Assembly: GCF_004123795.1 (NCBI RefSeq)
Contig: NZ_MSSM01000007.1
Location: 1-56,581, forward strand
Source of the DNA: Lacticaseibacillus chiayiensis
GTDB taxonomy: Bacteria; Bacillota; Bacilli; Lactobacillales; Lactobacillaceae
DNA length: 56,581 nt
Direction: 5' to 3'
Positions 29,060-37,761 of the stretch are shown here, in pieces; the stretch's first letter is position 1, and each line of letters opens with the position of its first letter. Position numbers and translations under genes: made by a program. The notes below the pieces were generated by a model. The model was given only the letters and a program-made list of their open reading frames with translations, ran no database searches and had not been told where the DNA came from.

Positions 29060-29177
29060 AAACGCGTTCACTGCCGCAGAAGTCTGCATGTAAGGACCTT
29101 GGTCGCAATGGCCAAGATCGGGCCATCACGCCCAAGGCCGCTTACACTCCGGTTTCTAACCGGCCCAGTTCACGCTC
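29060..29177 (-). repeat. Imperfect-palindrome repeat, copy 7, overlapping the end of rsmI
   Basis: Opens AACGCGTTCACTGCCGCAG and closes CGGCCCAGTTCACGCTC. The left outer arm (GCCGCAGAAGTCTGC) no longer matches the right one (CGGTTTCTAACCGGC), so this copy is a recombinant of two subtypes. Its right end provides the last codons and TGA stop of rsmI. Confidence 0.85.
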
Positions 29178-30030
29178 TGCCCAGTTTGTGATAAGCATCA
29201 TAGACCACTTGTTTAGGAACCCCGTTTTGTTTAGCAACCAGCTTGATCGCGGCATTTGGCTTAGCACCGGTGGCAACGATGGCGGCCACTTGGTCTTTGA
29301 AGGGTGCCTCGCTTTTGACAACTGGCTTATCCGGTGCGCCTGCTACCATGATCACAAACTCGCCTTTCAACTCGTTCGCCGCATATGCCTGCAATTCCGT
29401 GATCGTGCCACGAATGAAAGTTTCAAACTTTTTGGTCAATTCCCGAGCCAAAACAGCTTGACGATCGCCGAAAACTTCCACCATTGCGGCAAGGGTTTTT
29501 TCGACTCGATGCGGGCTCTCATAAAACAAAAGCGTTGCCGATTCAGTAGCCAATTTGGCCAAAACACGTTGCTTTTCGCCGGCTTTTCGCGGTAGAAACC
29601 CATAAAACAAAAAAGGCTGCGGCGATAATCCAGAGGCAATCAAAGCCGTTGTCGCCGCATTGGCCCCCGGCAACGGAACCACCGGCACACCGTGTTCAAT
29701 TGCCGCATGGACCAATTCCTTGCCGGGATCGGAAATCGACGGCATGCCAGCATCGCTCACCTGAGCAATGATCTGCCCGGATTCTAGTTTCGTCAACAAC
29801 TCCGGAATGCGCATTTGGGTATTATGTTCATGAAATGAAATGGTTTTAGTCGCAATCTCAAAATGATTCAACAACATTTGCGTATGGCGCGTATCTTCTG
29901 CGGCAATTAAATCAGCCGTTTTCAAAATCTCGACCGCCCGGAAAGTCATATCATCCAGATTTCCGATCGGCGTCGGCACCAAATACAAAGTCCCGGTGGT
30001 ATGCGACCCAAAGCTTCGTTGCTGCTCCAA
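29170..30030 (-). CDS. rsmI: 16S rRNA (cytidine-1402 2'-O)-methyltransferase RsmI
   Basis: A 286-aa SAM-dependent enzyme of the tetrapyrrole-methylase fold. It shows TLYLVPTPIGNLDDMTFRAVEIL, LIAAEDTRHT, VSDAGMPSISDPG and PLPGANAATTALIASGL. It methylates C1402 of 16S rRNA in the decoding centre. The start is uncertain: ATG 30045 lies within the end of yabA and has no site, while GGGGAGA precedes TTG 30028-30030, directly after the yabA stop, giving MEQQRSFGSHTTGTLYLVP. I use the TTG. The last residues (GRA) and the stop are encoded by the edge of a palindromic repeat. Confidence 0.93.
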   Translation of the reverse strand: MEQQRSFGSHTTGTLYLVPTPIGNLDDMTFRAVEILKTADLIAAEDTRHTQMLLNHFEIATKTISFHEHNTQMRIPELLTKLESGQIIAQVSDAGMPSISDPGKELVHAAIEHGVPVVPLPGANAATTALIASGLSPQPFLFYGFLPRKAGEKQRVLAKLATESATLLFYESPHRVEKTLAAMVEVFGDRQAVLARELTKKFETFIRGTITELQAYAANELKGEFVIMVAGAPDKPVVKSEAPFKDQVAAIVATGAKPNAAIKLVAKQNGVPKQVVYDAYHKLGRA

Positions 30031-30031
30031 A

Positions 30032-30370
30032 TCAATTCTCCCCATAAATAATATCAAGACAAAAGGCACATGGCTCGTCATTAACGCGGCGTTGGCCATA
30101 AAACATCGGGCAAACGTGGAATCCTTCGTTGTAGAGGCTTTCCAGATTCTGCTTCGACTTGGATAACTCGACGCCGCCATCGCTAGTTTTGTTGTCATCT
30201 TTTTCCAGCTCTGCCAAATGCTGACGTAGATGCTTATTCTCGATTTCAAGTTCCGCGTTACGTTCTAGCGCCTCCGCCATGTCGTCTTTCATCGCTGCAA
30301 TTTCCTTGAGCATCTGCTGGGCATGTTTCTCAAGGACCAGGAAACCATCGTACAGTTCTTTCTTTTCCAC
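30032..30370 (-). CDS. yabA: Replication initiation-control protein YabA
   Basis: A 112-aa protein with an N-terminal coiled coil (about residues 5-60, leucine/glutamate rich: [19 protein letters not shown]) and a C-terminal zinc domain with HVCPMF...CAFC. YabA bridges DnaA and the DnaN clamp to restrain re-initiation. It sits in holB-yabA-rsmI, as in B. subtilis, 4 nt after holB. Confidence 0.93.
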   Translation of the reverse strand: MEKKELYDGFLVLEKHAQQMLKEIAAMKDDMAEALERNAELEIENKHLRQHLAELEKDDNKTSDGGVELSKSKQNLESLYNEGFHVCPMFYGQRRVNDEPCAFCLDIIYGEN

Positions 30371-30374
30371 AAGA

Positions 30375-31352
30375 TCACCCTTCTAAGAGTTTAAGCATTA
30401 ACTGTTCTGTCGCCGACTGAAACGTCACATTCTGTCCCAAGCGCACCTGGGCCGTTAAAATGGCCTGCAAATCATCGGTCAGTTCTCGACTCGATAACTT
30501 CGCCAACTCAGCAACCGCCGGAATAGCCAGTTGTTGCGTCGCCGCAATTTCAAAATGGCGATTCAAGGCATCGGCATATGCCAAGCCGATCAGCGCTAAA
30601 ACCTGACGTTGTGCCGCAGCATCCTTGGCAACCGGCATTAATTGGGTCTGCACCCGCACAAAGCTTTCAGAATCACGGTCAGCCAAGCGGTCTAACAACT
30701 GAAACACGCGATTCACTCGGTCCTGAAAGTCCTCGGAAGCCAACAAGTCCTGAGCTTCGCTGACATTACCAGTTAACCGGCCAGCAACACGCGCCAATTG
30801 CGGACTGGCTCCCTCTTCTTCTAATTTGGCAATCACCGCTTGCCGATCCGGGCTTTGAAACGTAATCACTTGCGCTCGCGATAAAATTGTCGGCAAAAGT
30901 TGGTTTTTCGATGATGCGGTGAGAACCACTGTCATGCCCGGAACCGGTTCTTCAAAAAATTTCAGTAGTGAGTTAGCCGCTCCTGCCGTCATTTTATCAG
31001 CATCTTCAACAATAAACACCCGTTGATTACCTTCGACACCAGTCTTGCTCATTTCCTGTTTCAAGTTGCGAATATCATCAACCTTTATACTTTGTGTGCT
31101 GGTTTTGAGCACCATCACATCCGGATGATTGTGATTCAAAATCCGCTCACACTCAGGACATTCGCCACAGGGAGCACCGTCTTGCACATTTTGGCAAAAA
31201 AGGCGCAAGGCAATCCATTCAGCCAGTTCCAACTTACCGGCACCCTTTGGCCCCACAAACAAATAGGATTGGGCCAGTTGTTTGCGGTCAATGATTCGGG
31301 CAAACTGGGCGACTAACTTGGGCTGCAACGAGTCAATCAAAAACTTAGCCAT
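30375..31352 (-). CDS. holB: DNA polymerase III delta' subunit HolB
   Basis: A 325-aa clamp-loader subunit with a P-loop-like [13 protein letters not shown], in which Lys is followed by Leu, not Ser/Thr, so it probably does not hydrolyse ATP. Zinc-binding cysteines are in [16 protein letters not shown]. Sensor-type segments follow: [25 protein letters not shown] and [21 protein letters not shown]. The ATG overlaps the stop of the preceding gene as TAATG. Confidence 0.93.
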   Translation of the reverse strand: MAKFLIDSLQPKLVAQFARIIDRKQLAQSYLFVGPKGAGKLELAEWIALRLFCQNVQDGAPCGECPECERILNHNHPDVMVLKTSTQSIKVDDIRNLKQEMSKTGVEGNQRVFIVEDADKMTAGAANSLLKFFEEPVPGMTVVLTASSKNQLLPTILSRAQVITFQSPDRQAVIAKLEEEGASPQLARVAGRLTGNVSEAQDLLASEDFQDRVNRVFQLLDRLADRDSESFVRVQTQLMPVAKDAAAQRQVLALIGLAYADALNRHFEIAATQQLAIPAVAELAKLSSRELTDDLQAILTAQVRLGQNVTFQSATEQLMLKLLEG

Positions 31353-31681
31353 TAGAAGCGGTGAAAGGATTCAATCGGCAAGACAAAGACGGTGGCGCCG
31401 CCGACTTGAACTTCTACTGGATAGGCCATGGAACTGTCTGATGTCGCATCAAGATTAACCGGTGGGGTCATAAACTGTTGCCGCGTCTGCGAAGTTTCCT
31501 TGATAATTTTCAACACGTCATTGACCCGGTCATCCGCAATTCCGATGATAAACGTCGTATTCCCCGCCTTCAGAAAACCGCCTGTTGTGGATAATTTAGT
31601 TGCCTGAATATTGGCATCTATAAATTGACTGCTGAGTAGGTTACTATCTTTGTCCTGAACAATTGCAAGAATGAGTTTCAT
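31352..31681 (-). CDS. darA: Cyclic-di-AMP receptor DarA (PstA/YaaQ)
   Basis: A 109-aa PII-like protein, full length, starting MKLILAIVQDKDSN and containing TTGGFLKAGNTTFIIGI and YPVEVQVGGATVFVLPIE, the conserved PstA/DarA segments that form the c-di-AMP pocket. It senses c-di-AMP; its partner protein is not settled. Here too it lies between tmk and holB. AAGGAGG precedes the ATG. A c-di-AMP-responsive K+ importer (kimA) is 20 kb away in this window. Confidence 0.92.
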   Translation of the reverse strand: MKLILAIVQDKDSNLLSSQFIDANIQATKLSTTGGFLKAGNTTFIIGIADDRVNDVLKIIKETSQTRQQFMTPPVNLDATSDSSMAYPVEVQVGGATVFVLPIESFHRF

Positions 31682-31701
31682 GATAATTTAACCTCCTTGG
31701 A

Positions 31702-31730
31702 AGGTGAGCGTGATCTAGCGCGGTTAGTCC
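31702..31730 (+). repeat. Remnant of a palindromic-repeat edge at the end of tmk
   Basis: GGTGAGCGTGATCTAGCGCGGTTAG matches the opening edge of the 118-bp unit (compare GTGAGCGTGAACCAGCGCGCTTAG in copy 5) and then stops matching. The tmk TAA stop lies within it. Confidence 0.55.
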
Positions 31731-32370
31731 CTAAACAATGACGAAAACCGCTGCTTGATCACTGCCTGTGCTGCCGTCACCACTGACGCTAGCGGCTGCG
31801 TGGCGTCCACCGTGACAATGCGCTTTGGGTTATTCTCCACTAATTTCATATAGCTGAATGAACGCGTTCGTGAAAAGCCAGACTTTCCTGATCGAGTCGA
31901 TCATATTGGCGCTCATGTTGATGGGCCGCAATCCGATCTAAACCAACCTGCACCGGCACGTCTAAGTAAATCGTTAAGTCCGGTTCAAGCCCGGCCGTTG
32001 CAAACTGATTCATTTGCAAAACCGCCTGTGTACCGATTCGCCGACCACCACCTTGATAAGCAACGGAACTATCGACAAACCGGTCACAGATAACAATATC
32101 ACCTTGTGCAAGTGCCGGTTTGATCACCTCTACCAAATGCTGTCGCCTCGAAGCTGCATACAGTAATGCTTCGGTACGCGCATCCATCTCCGTATTAGCT
32201 GGATCAAGGATCACGTCACGAATCTTTTCGGAAATCTTGGCGCCTCCGGGTTCTCTGGTGAGATGCAAGGAAACCTGTGATTGCGCTTTGAGTTTTGGAA
32301 TTAACGCTTGCAAGACGCTGGTTTTCCCCGCACCATCCGGGCCTTCAAATGTGATAAACGTCCCTGTCAC
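31724..32370 (-). CDS. tmk: Thymidylate kinase Tmk, reading frame broken by a one-base shift
   Basis: Starts [23 protein letters not shown] (Walker A) with LTREPGG and the DRxxxSxxAYQ-type motif [17 protein letters not shown]. Tmk makes dTDP from dTMP. The frame runs to ...FHERVHSAI and stops at 31846, about 40 residues short. One frame over, the expected end continues at once: [18 protein letters not shown], then [24 protein letters not shown] in two pieces, to TAA at 31724-31726. Adding one base near 31853 restores a frame of 648 nt, 215 residues, the normal length. Since tmk is essential, a missing base in the assembly or a very recent mutation is likely; a programmed shift is less so, as there is no slippery run. 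Confidence 0.9.
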
Positions 32371-32612
32371 GATATGCCGCTCCTTTTTTAGAATTAAGTC
32401 TATTTTACTTGATATGTTTCACAATTAAAAATTTATCTTCACCGATGAACTTTCAAAACTGACCAACGATGCTGCTAAAAAAGAAAAACGGCCATGGCCG
32501 ATCCTATCGTGCGATCATCACCATTTGCCGTCAATCGAAAAGCTATATTCAGTGAATCAAAATCATCTTATGGTCTGTTTAACGTGGAGCGCAGCCCATG
32601 ACTAAGGCGCTT
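32371..32612. other. Intergenic region between tmk and yaaL
   Basis: No gene seen. It contains AAAAACGGCCATGGCC, a short palindrome that could be part of a weak terminator, and a tmk ribosome site (AAAGGAG) at its left end. Confidence 0.4.
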
Positions 32613-32876
32613 TTACAAATCCCTAAACTCTGCAATCTGCTCGGCGGCGATCTTAGCAACAACCTCGCCTTTGATTTTGCGAGTACGTGCTTCACGGTAG
32701 AGAAAATCAAACAAGGCGGCTTCAAGCGCTACCTGTGATTTCGTCTCTTCGTCGACTTCGCGGAAAGTCGCAACAAGCTTGCGCTGAGCTGCCATCTGGT
32801 CACGAACCCGGTAAACAAGCATCATGAGTTCTTCGTCTTTTTCCTCTTTGACCTTGATCCGCTTGCGTCCAAACAT
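32613..32876 (-). CDS. yaaL: YaaL family protein (DUF2508)
   Basis: An 87-aa highly charged helical protein starting [20 protein letters not shown]. YaaL proteins follow recR in many Firmicutes and have no known function. The ATG overlaps the recR stop as TAATG at 32876, so translation is coupled. Confidence 0.85.
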   Translation of the reverse strand: MFGRKRIKVKEEKDEELMMLVYRVRDQMAAQRKLVATFREVDEETKSQVALEAALFDFLYREARTRKIKGEVVAKIAAEQIAEFRDL

Positions 32877-33475
32877 TACAGTTCAGTCCTTCCTTCAACG
32901 GCCTTCATTAACGTCATTTGATCGGCGTATTCAATGTCACTGCCAACTGCCAGTCCGTGAGCAAGCCGCGTTACCTTAATGCCAGCCGGTTTGATCAGTC
33001 GGGCAAGGTACTGTGCCGTAGCTTCACCCTCAGGCGTGGCATTTGTCGCAATAATCACTTCTTTGACAGCCGTGTTCGTCTTTAATCGCTTCAACAGACT
33101 CGCGATGTTCAGGTCTTCCGGTCCCCGACCTTCAATCGGCGAAAGCACCCCATGAAGGACGTGGTAGAGGCCGTGATAATCCTGAGCCCGATCAATGCTC
33201 ATCACATCTTTAGGTTGCTCAACGACTAAAATCGTACTTTGGTCGCGACTTTTATCCCGACAGATCGAACAAGGATCCTCGTCGGTAATATTGCCGCAAA
33301 TTGAGCAATAATGCAGGTCTTCTTTAGCTGCCACCAGACTCTTGGCAAAAGCCGTCACATCATCCTTGTCCATATCAATCGTATAAAAGGCCAGTCGGGT
33401 AGCTGTCTTCGTCCCGATACCAGGCAAACGCATATAACTGTCAATCAATTTACTGATTGGTTCCGGATATTGCAT
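32876..33475 (-). CDS. recR: Recombination protein RecR
   Basis: A 199-aa protein with an N-terminal helix-hairpin-helix ([16 protein letters not shown]), the four-cysteine zinc finger [16 protein letters not shown] and a Toprim domain ([14 protein letters not shown]...[13 protein letters not shown]). It loads RecA at gaps together with RecO. The start ATG (33473-33475) follows AGAGGGA; the longer frame to 33499 lacks a site. Confidence 0.96.
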   Translation of the reverse strand: MQYPEPISKLIDSYMRLPGIGTKTATRLAFYTIDMDKDDVTAFAKSLVAAKEDLHYCSICGNITDEDPCSICRDKSRDQSTILVVEQPKDVMSIDRAQDYHGLYHVLHGVLSPIEGRGPEDLNIASLLKRLKTNTAVKEVIIATNATPEGEATAQYLARLIKPAGIKVTRLAHGLAVGSDIEYADQMTLMKAVEGRTEL

Positions 33476-33567
33476 ACTTATCCCTCTTGCTGAAAACATT
33501 CAAAACATCATGTAGCCGCAGTCGTCATCTACCAGCTTGGTCGTGCTGGTGGTGTACCGTTTATTTG

Positions 33568-33876
33568 CTACATCGGAAGCCCGCGGGTGTATTTACCTAA
33601 CTTGTCCTGAGTTTGCTTATCAATCTCACTCATCGCGTGATTAACTGCCTCAAGGATCAAATCCTGCAACATATCTGGATCGTCAGGGTCAATGGCTTCC
33701 GGCTTGATCTGGATATCTTTCATGACCTTCTCACCGGTGAACTTAACCGTGACCATATCAGACGCTGACTTGCCTTCGAATTCCGTTGCATAAAGTTCCT
33801 TCTGTGCCGCCTGCATTTCTTTTTGCATCTTTTGCATTTGGCGCATCATACCTTGCATATTGCCCATTCCACGCAT
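33568..33876 (-). CDS. Nucleoid-associated protein, YbaB/EbfC family
   Basis: A 102-aa protein starting [21 protein letters not shown], the Met/Gln-rich N-terminal helix of YbaB, with [27 protein letters not shown] and the C-terminal LPM. It binds DNA as a dimer. It lies between dnaX (upstream, 16 nt) and recR, the standard order. Confidence 0.95.
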   Translation of the reverse strand: MRGMGNMQGMMRQMQKMQKEMQAAQKELYATEFEGKSASDMVTVKFTGEKVMKDIQIKPEAIDPDDPDMLQDLILEAVNHAMSEIDKQTQDKLGKYTRGLPM

Positions 33877-33892
33877 ATTTGATCATCCTTTT

Positions 33893-35593
33893 CTAGTCAT
33901 TTTTGATAGTCACATTAGGTGCATCTTTACCAAAAAGTTCAGTCATCTTGTCGACAAGCGGTGACGTTTTTGGCTTGGCGTCGGCGCTTTTTCCTTTAGT
34001 CGCCGGTGCTTTAAGTTCCTGAATATAATCTTTACGGATCGTTGGCCAAACATCGCTTTGAACCAGCACGATCTTAGGCTGTTTGCCGGTCAGCTTCTGT
34101 AATCCGTTTTCCAACTCGGTCATCAGCGCGGCATCATTCATGGCCCGTTCAACCAAAATATCATAATCAAAGCTGACGATCACGCCATCAGGACTGGCGG
34201 CAACCGGCTCGCTGACTTTCATCATGGCCCGTTTAGTGATGCTCAACATCCCCAGCAAATCTGGCCAGACATCCTTTAAATTGGTTAAATCTTGCTTCGT
34301 GGCCGCGCCAAGAATGGGATAAATGGCCTTGCGGTTGACATGGCTAGCTTTGGCTTTCACATGCTTCCTTGTGCGGGTTGGCGGTGGCACTGTGCCGCCA
34401 TTTGCCTCTACCCGTTTGAATTGTTCACTCAATTGTTTGACTTTAGCCGAAAGCCGGTCCAGTTTAGGTGAGTCGGCCGGCTCTGCAACTGCAGGTGCGG
34501 CAGCAGGCGTGACGGTTTCACTTAGCCGAACCGTGGCTACTTCCAAATAGATTTCTGGATGATTGGTCATTCGTAGCTGTTGCTGCGTATTGTTCAACAC
34601 ATCAATCATGTGATAAATCTGCGCCGGCTTGAAATTTTCACTTAAAATTTTGAACTGATCGTCTAGCAGACTCTTTTCCAAATCCCCTAGTAAAGATGGT
34701 GCTTGCTGATTGACCAGCAAATCGCGCAAGTATTCGATCAAATCTTCAATGAGTCGGCCAGCATCTTTACCCGCCGCCAGCAAATCTTCAATCATTTTTA
34801 ACGCTTGGGCATGATCCTTGGCGAGCACTGCTGCCAGATACTTGCCGAGAACTGCAGTTGTAACGCCACCGGTAACGTCCAGGGCATCTTCGGTGGTAAC
34901 ATGATTATCGCCAAAACTCAGCACCTGATCCAAAATGGACAAAGCGTCACGCATGCCGCCTTCAGCTGCCTTAGCAATGACCTTGAGCGCAGCGTCATCA
35001 TAAGTGATCTTTTTATCATCCAGGATAAAGCGCATGCGTTTCACAATGTCTTCCGGCGTAATGCGGCGAAAATCAAAGCGCTGCGTTCGGGAAATAATCG
35101 TCGCCGGAATTTTATGCGGCTCAGTGGTCGCCAGAATGAAGACCACATGTGCAGGTGGTTCCTCTAACGTTTTCAACAAAGCATTGAAGGCGCCGCTTGA
35201 AAGCATATGCACTTCATCGATGATGTAGACCTTAACGCGTGCACGCGTTGGGGCATACTTTGCCTTATCCCGAATATCACGAATTTCATCAACCCCATTA
35301 TTAGAGGCCGCATCGATTTCAATTACATCGGTCAGACTGCCATCATTGATCGCCTGACAGATTTCACAGGTATTATCCGGCTCGCCATCTTTCAGATGCA
35401 GACAGTTTAACGCCTTCGCCAGAATCTTGGCAACGGACGTTTTTCCGGTTCCCCGCGGTCCGGTAAAAAGATAGGCGTGACTTGTCTGTCCGGTGATCAA
35501 CGCATTCTTCAGTGTCTTGGTAATCGCATCTTGACCGATGACATCTTGAAACTGTTGCGGGCGCCAGACCCGATACAACGCTTGATAACTCAC
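33893..35593 (-). CDS. dnaX: DNA polymerase III subunit gamma/tau
   Basis: A 566-aa AAA+ clamp-loader motor with Walker A GPRGTGKTSVAK, zinc cysteines CLHLKDGEPDNTCEIC, Walker B and sensor VYIIDEVHMLSSGAFNALLKTLEEPP, the SRTQRFDFRRI arginine-finger region, and a C-terminal tau extension with proline/lysine-rich linker (about residues 375-430). No slippery A-run or frameshift signal was noticed, so a single product is likely. The start is GTG (35591-35593), giving MSYQALYRVWRPQQF, with GAAAGGGG upstream; the longer frame has no site. Confidence 0.95.
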   Translation of the reverse strand: MSYQALYRVWRPQQFQDVIGQDAITKTLKNALITGQTSHAYLFTGPRGTGKTSVAKILAKALNCLHLKDGEPDNTCEICQAINDGSLTDVIEIDAASNNGVDEIRDIRDKAKYAPTRARVKVYIIDEVHMLSSGAFNALLKTLEEPPAHVVFILATTEPHKIPATIISRTQRFDFRRITPEDIVKRMRFILDDKKITYDDAALKVIAKAAEGGMRDALSILDQVLSFGDNHVTTEDALDVTGGVTTAVLGKYLAAVLAKDHAQALKMIEDLLAAGKDAGRLIEDLIEYLRDLLVNQQAPSLLGDLEKSLLDDQFKILSENFKPAQIYHMIDVLNNTQQQLRMTNHPEIYLEVATVRLSETVTPAAAPAVAEPADSPKLDRLSAKVKQLSEQFKRVEANGGTVPPPTRTRKHVKAKASHVNRKAIYPILGAATKQDLTNLKDVWPDLLGMLSITKRAMMKVSEPVAASPDGVIVSFDYDILVERAMNDAALMTELENGLQKLTGKQPKIVLVQSDVWPTIRKDYIQELKAPATKGKSADAKPKTSPLVDKMTELFGKDAPNVTIKND

Positions 35594-35755
35594 CTTAACG
35601 CCCCTTTCAACCTGTTGCGGATGCCACAGGTTCACTTGAATGCTATCAAACAATGATTTGTTTGATGTTGCCGTCTACCACTCATCGCAGAGGACGGCAA
35701 AACCTTGTTCTAGTTTACCATAGCTCGGAACAAATTTGCCTTACTTGATGGCAAC

Positions 35756-35787
35756 AAAAACGGCCGCCTCTTGACGAGAGCGACCGG
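35756..35787 (-). terminator. Terminator of the SRP RNA gene
   Basis: On the minus strand CGGTCGCTCT and AGAGGCGGCCG flank a CGTCA loop, followed by TTTTTGTTG. Confidence 0.8.
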
Positions 35788-35799
35788 TTAATTTCTCAA

Positions 35800-35885
35800 T
35801 AACAAAAGGCACATGACGAACTTACCTTAGTGCTGCTTCCTTCCGGACCTGACACAATTTGGAAAGTCACCATTGCCTTAAGGCC
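35800..35885 (-). ncRNA. ffs: Signal recognition particle RNA, small bacterial type
   Basis: The minus strand carries the conserved SRP domain IV: GTCAGGTCCGGAAGGAAGCAGC (written in parts: GTCAGGTCC, GGAAGGAAGCAGC). The flanks GGCAATGGTGAC (35877-35866) and GTCATGTGCC (35817-35808) pair to close the helix. This is the short 4.5S-like RNA that binds Ffh for membrane targeting. Between dnaX and tadA is its usual place in Firmicutes. The exact ends are approximate. Confidence 0.95.
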
Positions 35886-35900
35886 TTACGGCAAAAACCA

Positions 35901-36416
35901 TTATACCCGACTTTTTCGCGTTTGACCAGCCTGTTTCGCAGCTTTTCGTTTTGCACGAATGGTTCGGAAAAAACTTTGCAGCAGTTCGGCGCTGGCCTCG
36001 GCTTTGACCCCGCCAACCACGGCAACTTGATGGTTAAACCGCGAATCTTCCAGTAAGTTGTAGAAAGTTCCGGCGACACCTGCCTTGGGATCGGTTGCGC
36101 CAAAATAGCACGTGGCAACCCGGGCATTGATCATCGCTCCGGCACACATGGGACAAGGCTCCAGTGTGACAAATAGCTGACAATCTTCCAGACGCCAGGT
36201 ACCAAGTTTACGGCAGGCTGCCTGAATGGCGATGATTTCGGCGTGTTGCGTTGCATCTTGGGAAGTCTCACGCAGGTTATGGCCCCAGCCGATAATCTGG
36301 CCATCATGAACAACTACAGCGCCAATCGGCACCTCGCCAATCGCAGCGGCTTTTTTTGCTTCGGCTAGTGCGGCATCCATATATTGGTTTATATCTGATT
36401 CTACGGTCTCGGCCAC
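35901..36416 (-). CDS. tadA: tRNA-specific adenosine deaminase TadA
   Basis: A 171-aa zinc enzyme that makes inosine at position 34 of tRNA-Arg. The catalytic HAE is in ATQHAEIIAIQAA and the zinc cysteines in TLEPCPMCAGAMI. The tail RTIRAKRKAAKQ is basic. The start is GTG (36414-36416) with GGAGG 10 nt upstream, adding a short acidic N-terminus before the domain; ATG at 36378-36380 would give a shorter form. Confidence 0.95.
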   Translation of the reverse strand: MAETVESDINQYMDAALAEAKKAAAIGEVPIGAVVVHDGQIIGWGHNLRETSQDATQHAEIIAIQAACRKLGTWRLEDCQLFVTLEPCPMCAGAMINARVATCYFGATDPKAGVAGTFYNLLEDSRFNHQVAVVGGVKAEASAELLQSFFRTIRAKRKAAKQAGQTRKSRV

Positions 36417-36694
36417 GTAAAACTTGCCTCCATTTTTACGAGAGGACTAATTGTCGTGCCAAACTCCGCAATCTCCAGCCAGCTGGAGTAGCGACGCGAA
36501 GCTAGAGCGGTGGACACAGCTGAGCCCCATCTACCTACGATTGCTCCGCCTTGGCACTCACGTTTTAATCCATCGTTACACAAAAAATATAAACACTAAA
36601 GGCGATCGTAGTCCCAAAATTCGCGGACCCGATCGTCTTTGTTAGGCTTGAATGATGCACTGTGCAAACTCGATGATAATCACCATTCAATTGT
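36417..36694. other. Intergenic region upstream of tadA
   Basis: No gene seen. It has small palindromes, CTCCAGCCAGCTGGAG (36472-36487) and GCGATCGTAG...GATCG around 36602-36637, but no tRNA-like fold was recognised. Confidence 0.4.
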
Positions 36695-37021
36695 TTAGCG
36701 ATTCAAAGCGCTCTTTAACCGATCAAGCGCAGCCATGCCTTGTTCGCGTGCCGATCCGGCGTATTCGGTGGCGCTGTCTTTGAGGCTGCGCAGCTTGTCG
36801 CTGACCCGGAGCAGACTGGCAACGTCTTCGTCACTCAGTTTATCCAGAATGCTCTGAACCCGATCGCTGTCGCCGAAAATCTTCTTCACAAAGCCTTCAA
36901 CCTGCTTGCGTTGTTGCCTGCGTTCAAAATATTCTGTCACACTTTTGGCACAAACAAACGCACCGGTTGCAAGGACGGCCGCCGCAATGGCACCTGCTGC
37001 TAAGTACTTAGATTTAGTCAT
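36695..37021 (-). CDS. Small single-pass membrane protein, YtxH-like layout
   Basis: A 108-aa protein with an N-terminal hydrophobic helix (YLAAGAIAAAVLATGAFV, residues 6-23) followed by an amphipathic, charged helical region (about 28-105: RRQQRKQVEGFVKKIFGDSD...). The layout resembles YtxH-type stress proteins, but no sequence signature proves it. AAAGGAG precedes the ATG. Possibly tethered to the inner face of the membrane. Confidence 0.7.
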   Translation of the reverse strand: MTKSKYLAAGAIAAAVLATGAFVCAKSVTEYFERRQQRKQVEGFVKKIFGDSDRVQSILDKLSDEDVASLLRVSDKLRSLKDSATEYAGSAREQGMAALDRLKSALNR

Positions 37022-37078
37022 ATGAATCTGCTCCTTTCTATCCTTACTACGAGTTTACCACGTCAAGTATTGAAACTG

Positions 37079-37675
37079 TTATTTACTCGCCTTAAGAATG
37101 TAATAACCATGCTCTTTTCTAATGATTTCTGCCGTTTTATAAGTCGCTTTCATTAACTTCAAGGCTGATGGTGCGCCTTGTTTCTTTTGGATTACCGCGA
37201 ATAACTGGCCACCTGGCAACAAATGTTCGGCTGCTCCGGCAAGAATCCCGGAAACAATTGTTTTTCCGGCTCGAATCGGCGGATTGGTGACGATGACGCC
37301 GAACTGTCCGTCAATTTGGTCGTACATTGAGCTTTCGAGGATCGTCACATTGGCAATCCCATTATCAGCAGCATTTTGCTTGGCTAACGCAAGTGCCCGT
37401 TCATTCACATCGCTCATGGTAATTTGCCGCTCTGGAAAATGCTTGGCCAGCGCAAGTCCAATTGGCCCGTAACCCGCACCCACGTCCAATATCGACCCCT
37501 CAGGCAAAGATGCCGCTAAAACACTGGCTATCAAAACCCGGCTGCCGAAATCAACCGTATGTTTTGAAAACACACCACTATCGGTCGTAAAGCGTAAAAC
37601 GTGTCCTCCAAGTTCAAAATCAAAACTGTGTTCGTCATGGGCTAAATCAGGATCGTTCGTATAATAATGCTGCAT
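37079..37675 (-). CDS. RsmC-like class I methyltransferase (YbxB type)
   Basis: A 198-aa SAM-dependent methyltransferase with motif I ILDVGAGYGPIGLALAK, the acidic motif MSDVNERAL and the active-site NPPIRAGKTIV, as in RsmC (m2G1207 of 16S rRNA). The length matches the single-domain B. subtilis YbxB, not the two-domain E. coli RsmC. The target in Gram-positives is inferred from the NPP motif. GGAAGG precedes the start. Confidence 0.88.
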   Translation of the reverse strand: MQHYYTNDPDLAHDEHSFDFELGGHVLRFTTDSGVFSKHTVDFGSRVLIASVLAASLPEGSILDVGAGYGPIGLALAKHFPERQITMSDVNERALALAKQNAADNGIANVTILESSMYDQIDGQFGVIVTNPPIRAGKTIVSGILAGAAEHLLPGGQLFAVIQKKQGAPSALKLMKATYKTAEIIRKEHGYYILKASK

Positions 37676-37761
37676 GGATAAGCCGCCTTCCTATTTGCCT
37701 AGCACTATCAGTATTTTACACGTGAGGGCTACTTTTTCGCACTTTTATTCGTATTAACTGG

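Noticed and set aside
33893-35593. Programmed frameshift in dnaX
   Set aside because: No A-rich slippery run was noticed and a single full-length frame is present.
36472-36640. Possible tRNA or small RNA upstream of tadA
   Set aside because: Only short palindromes; no cloverleaf or promoter could be drawn.
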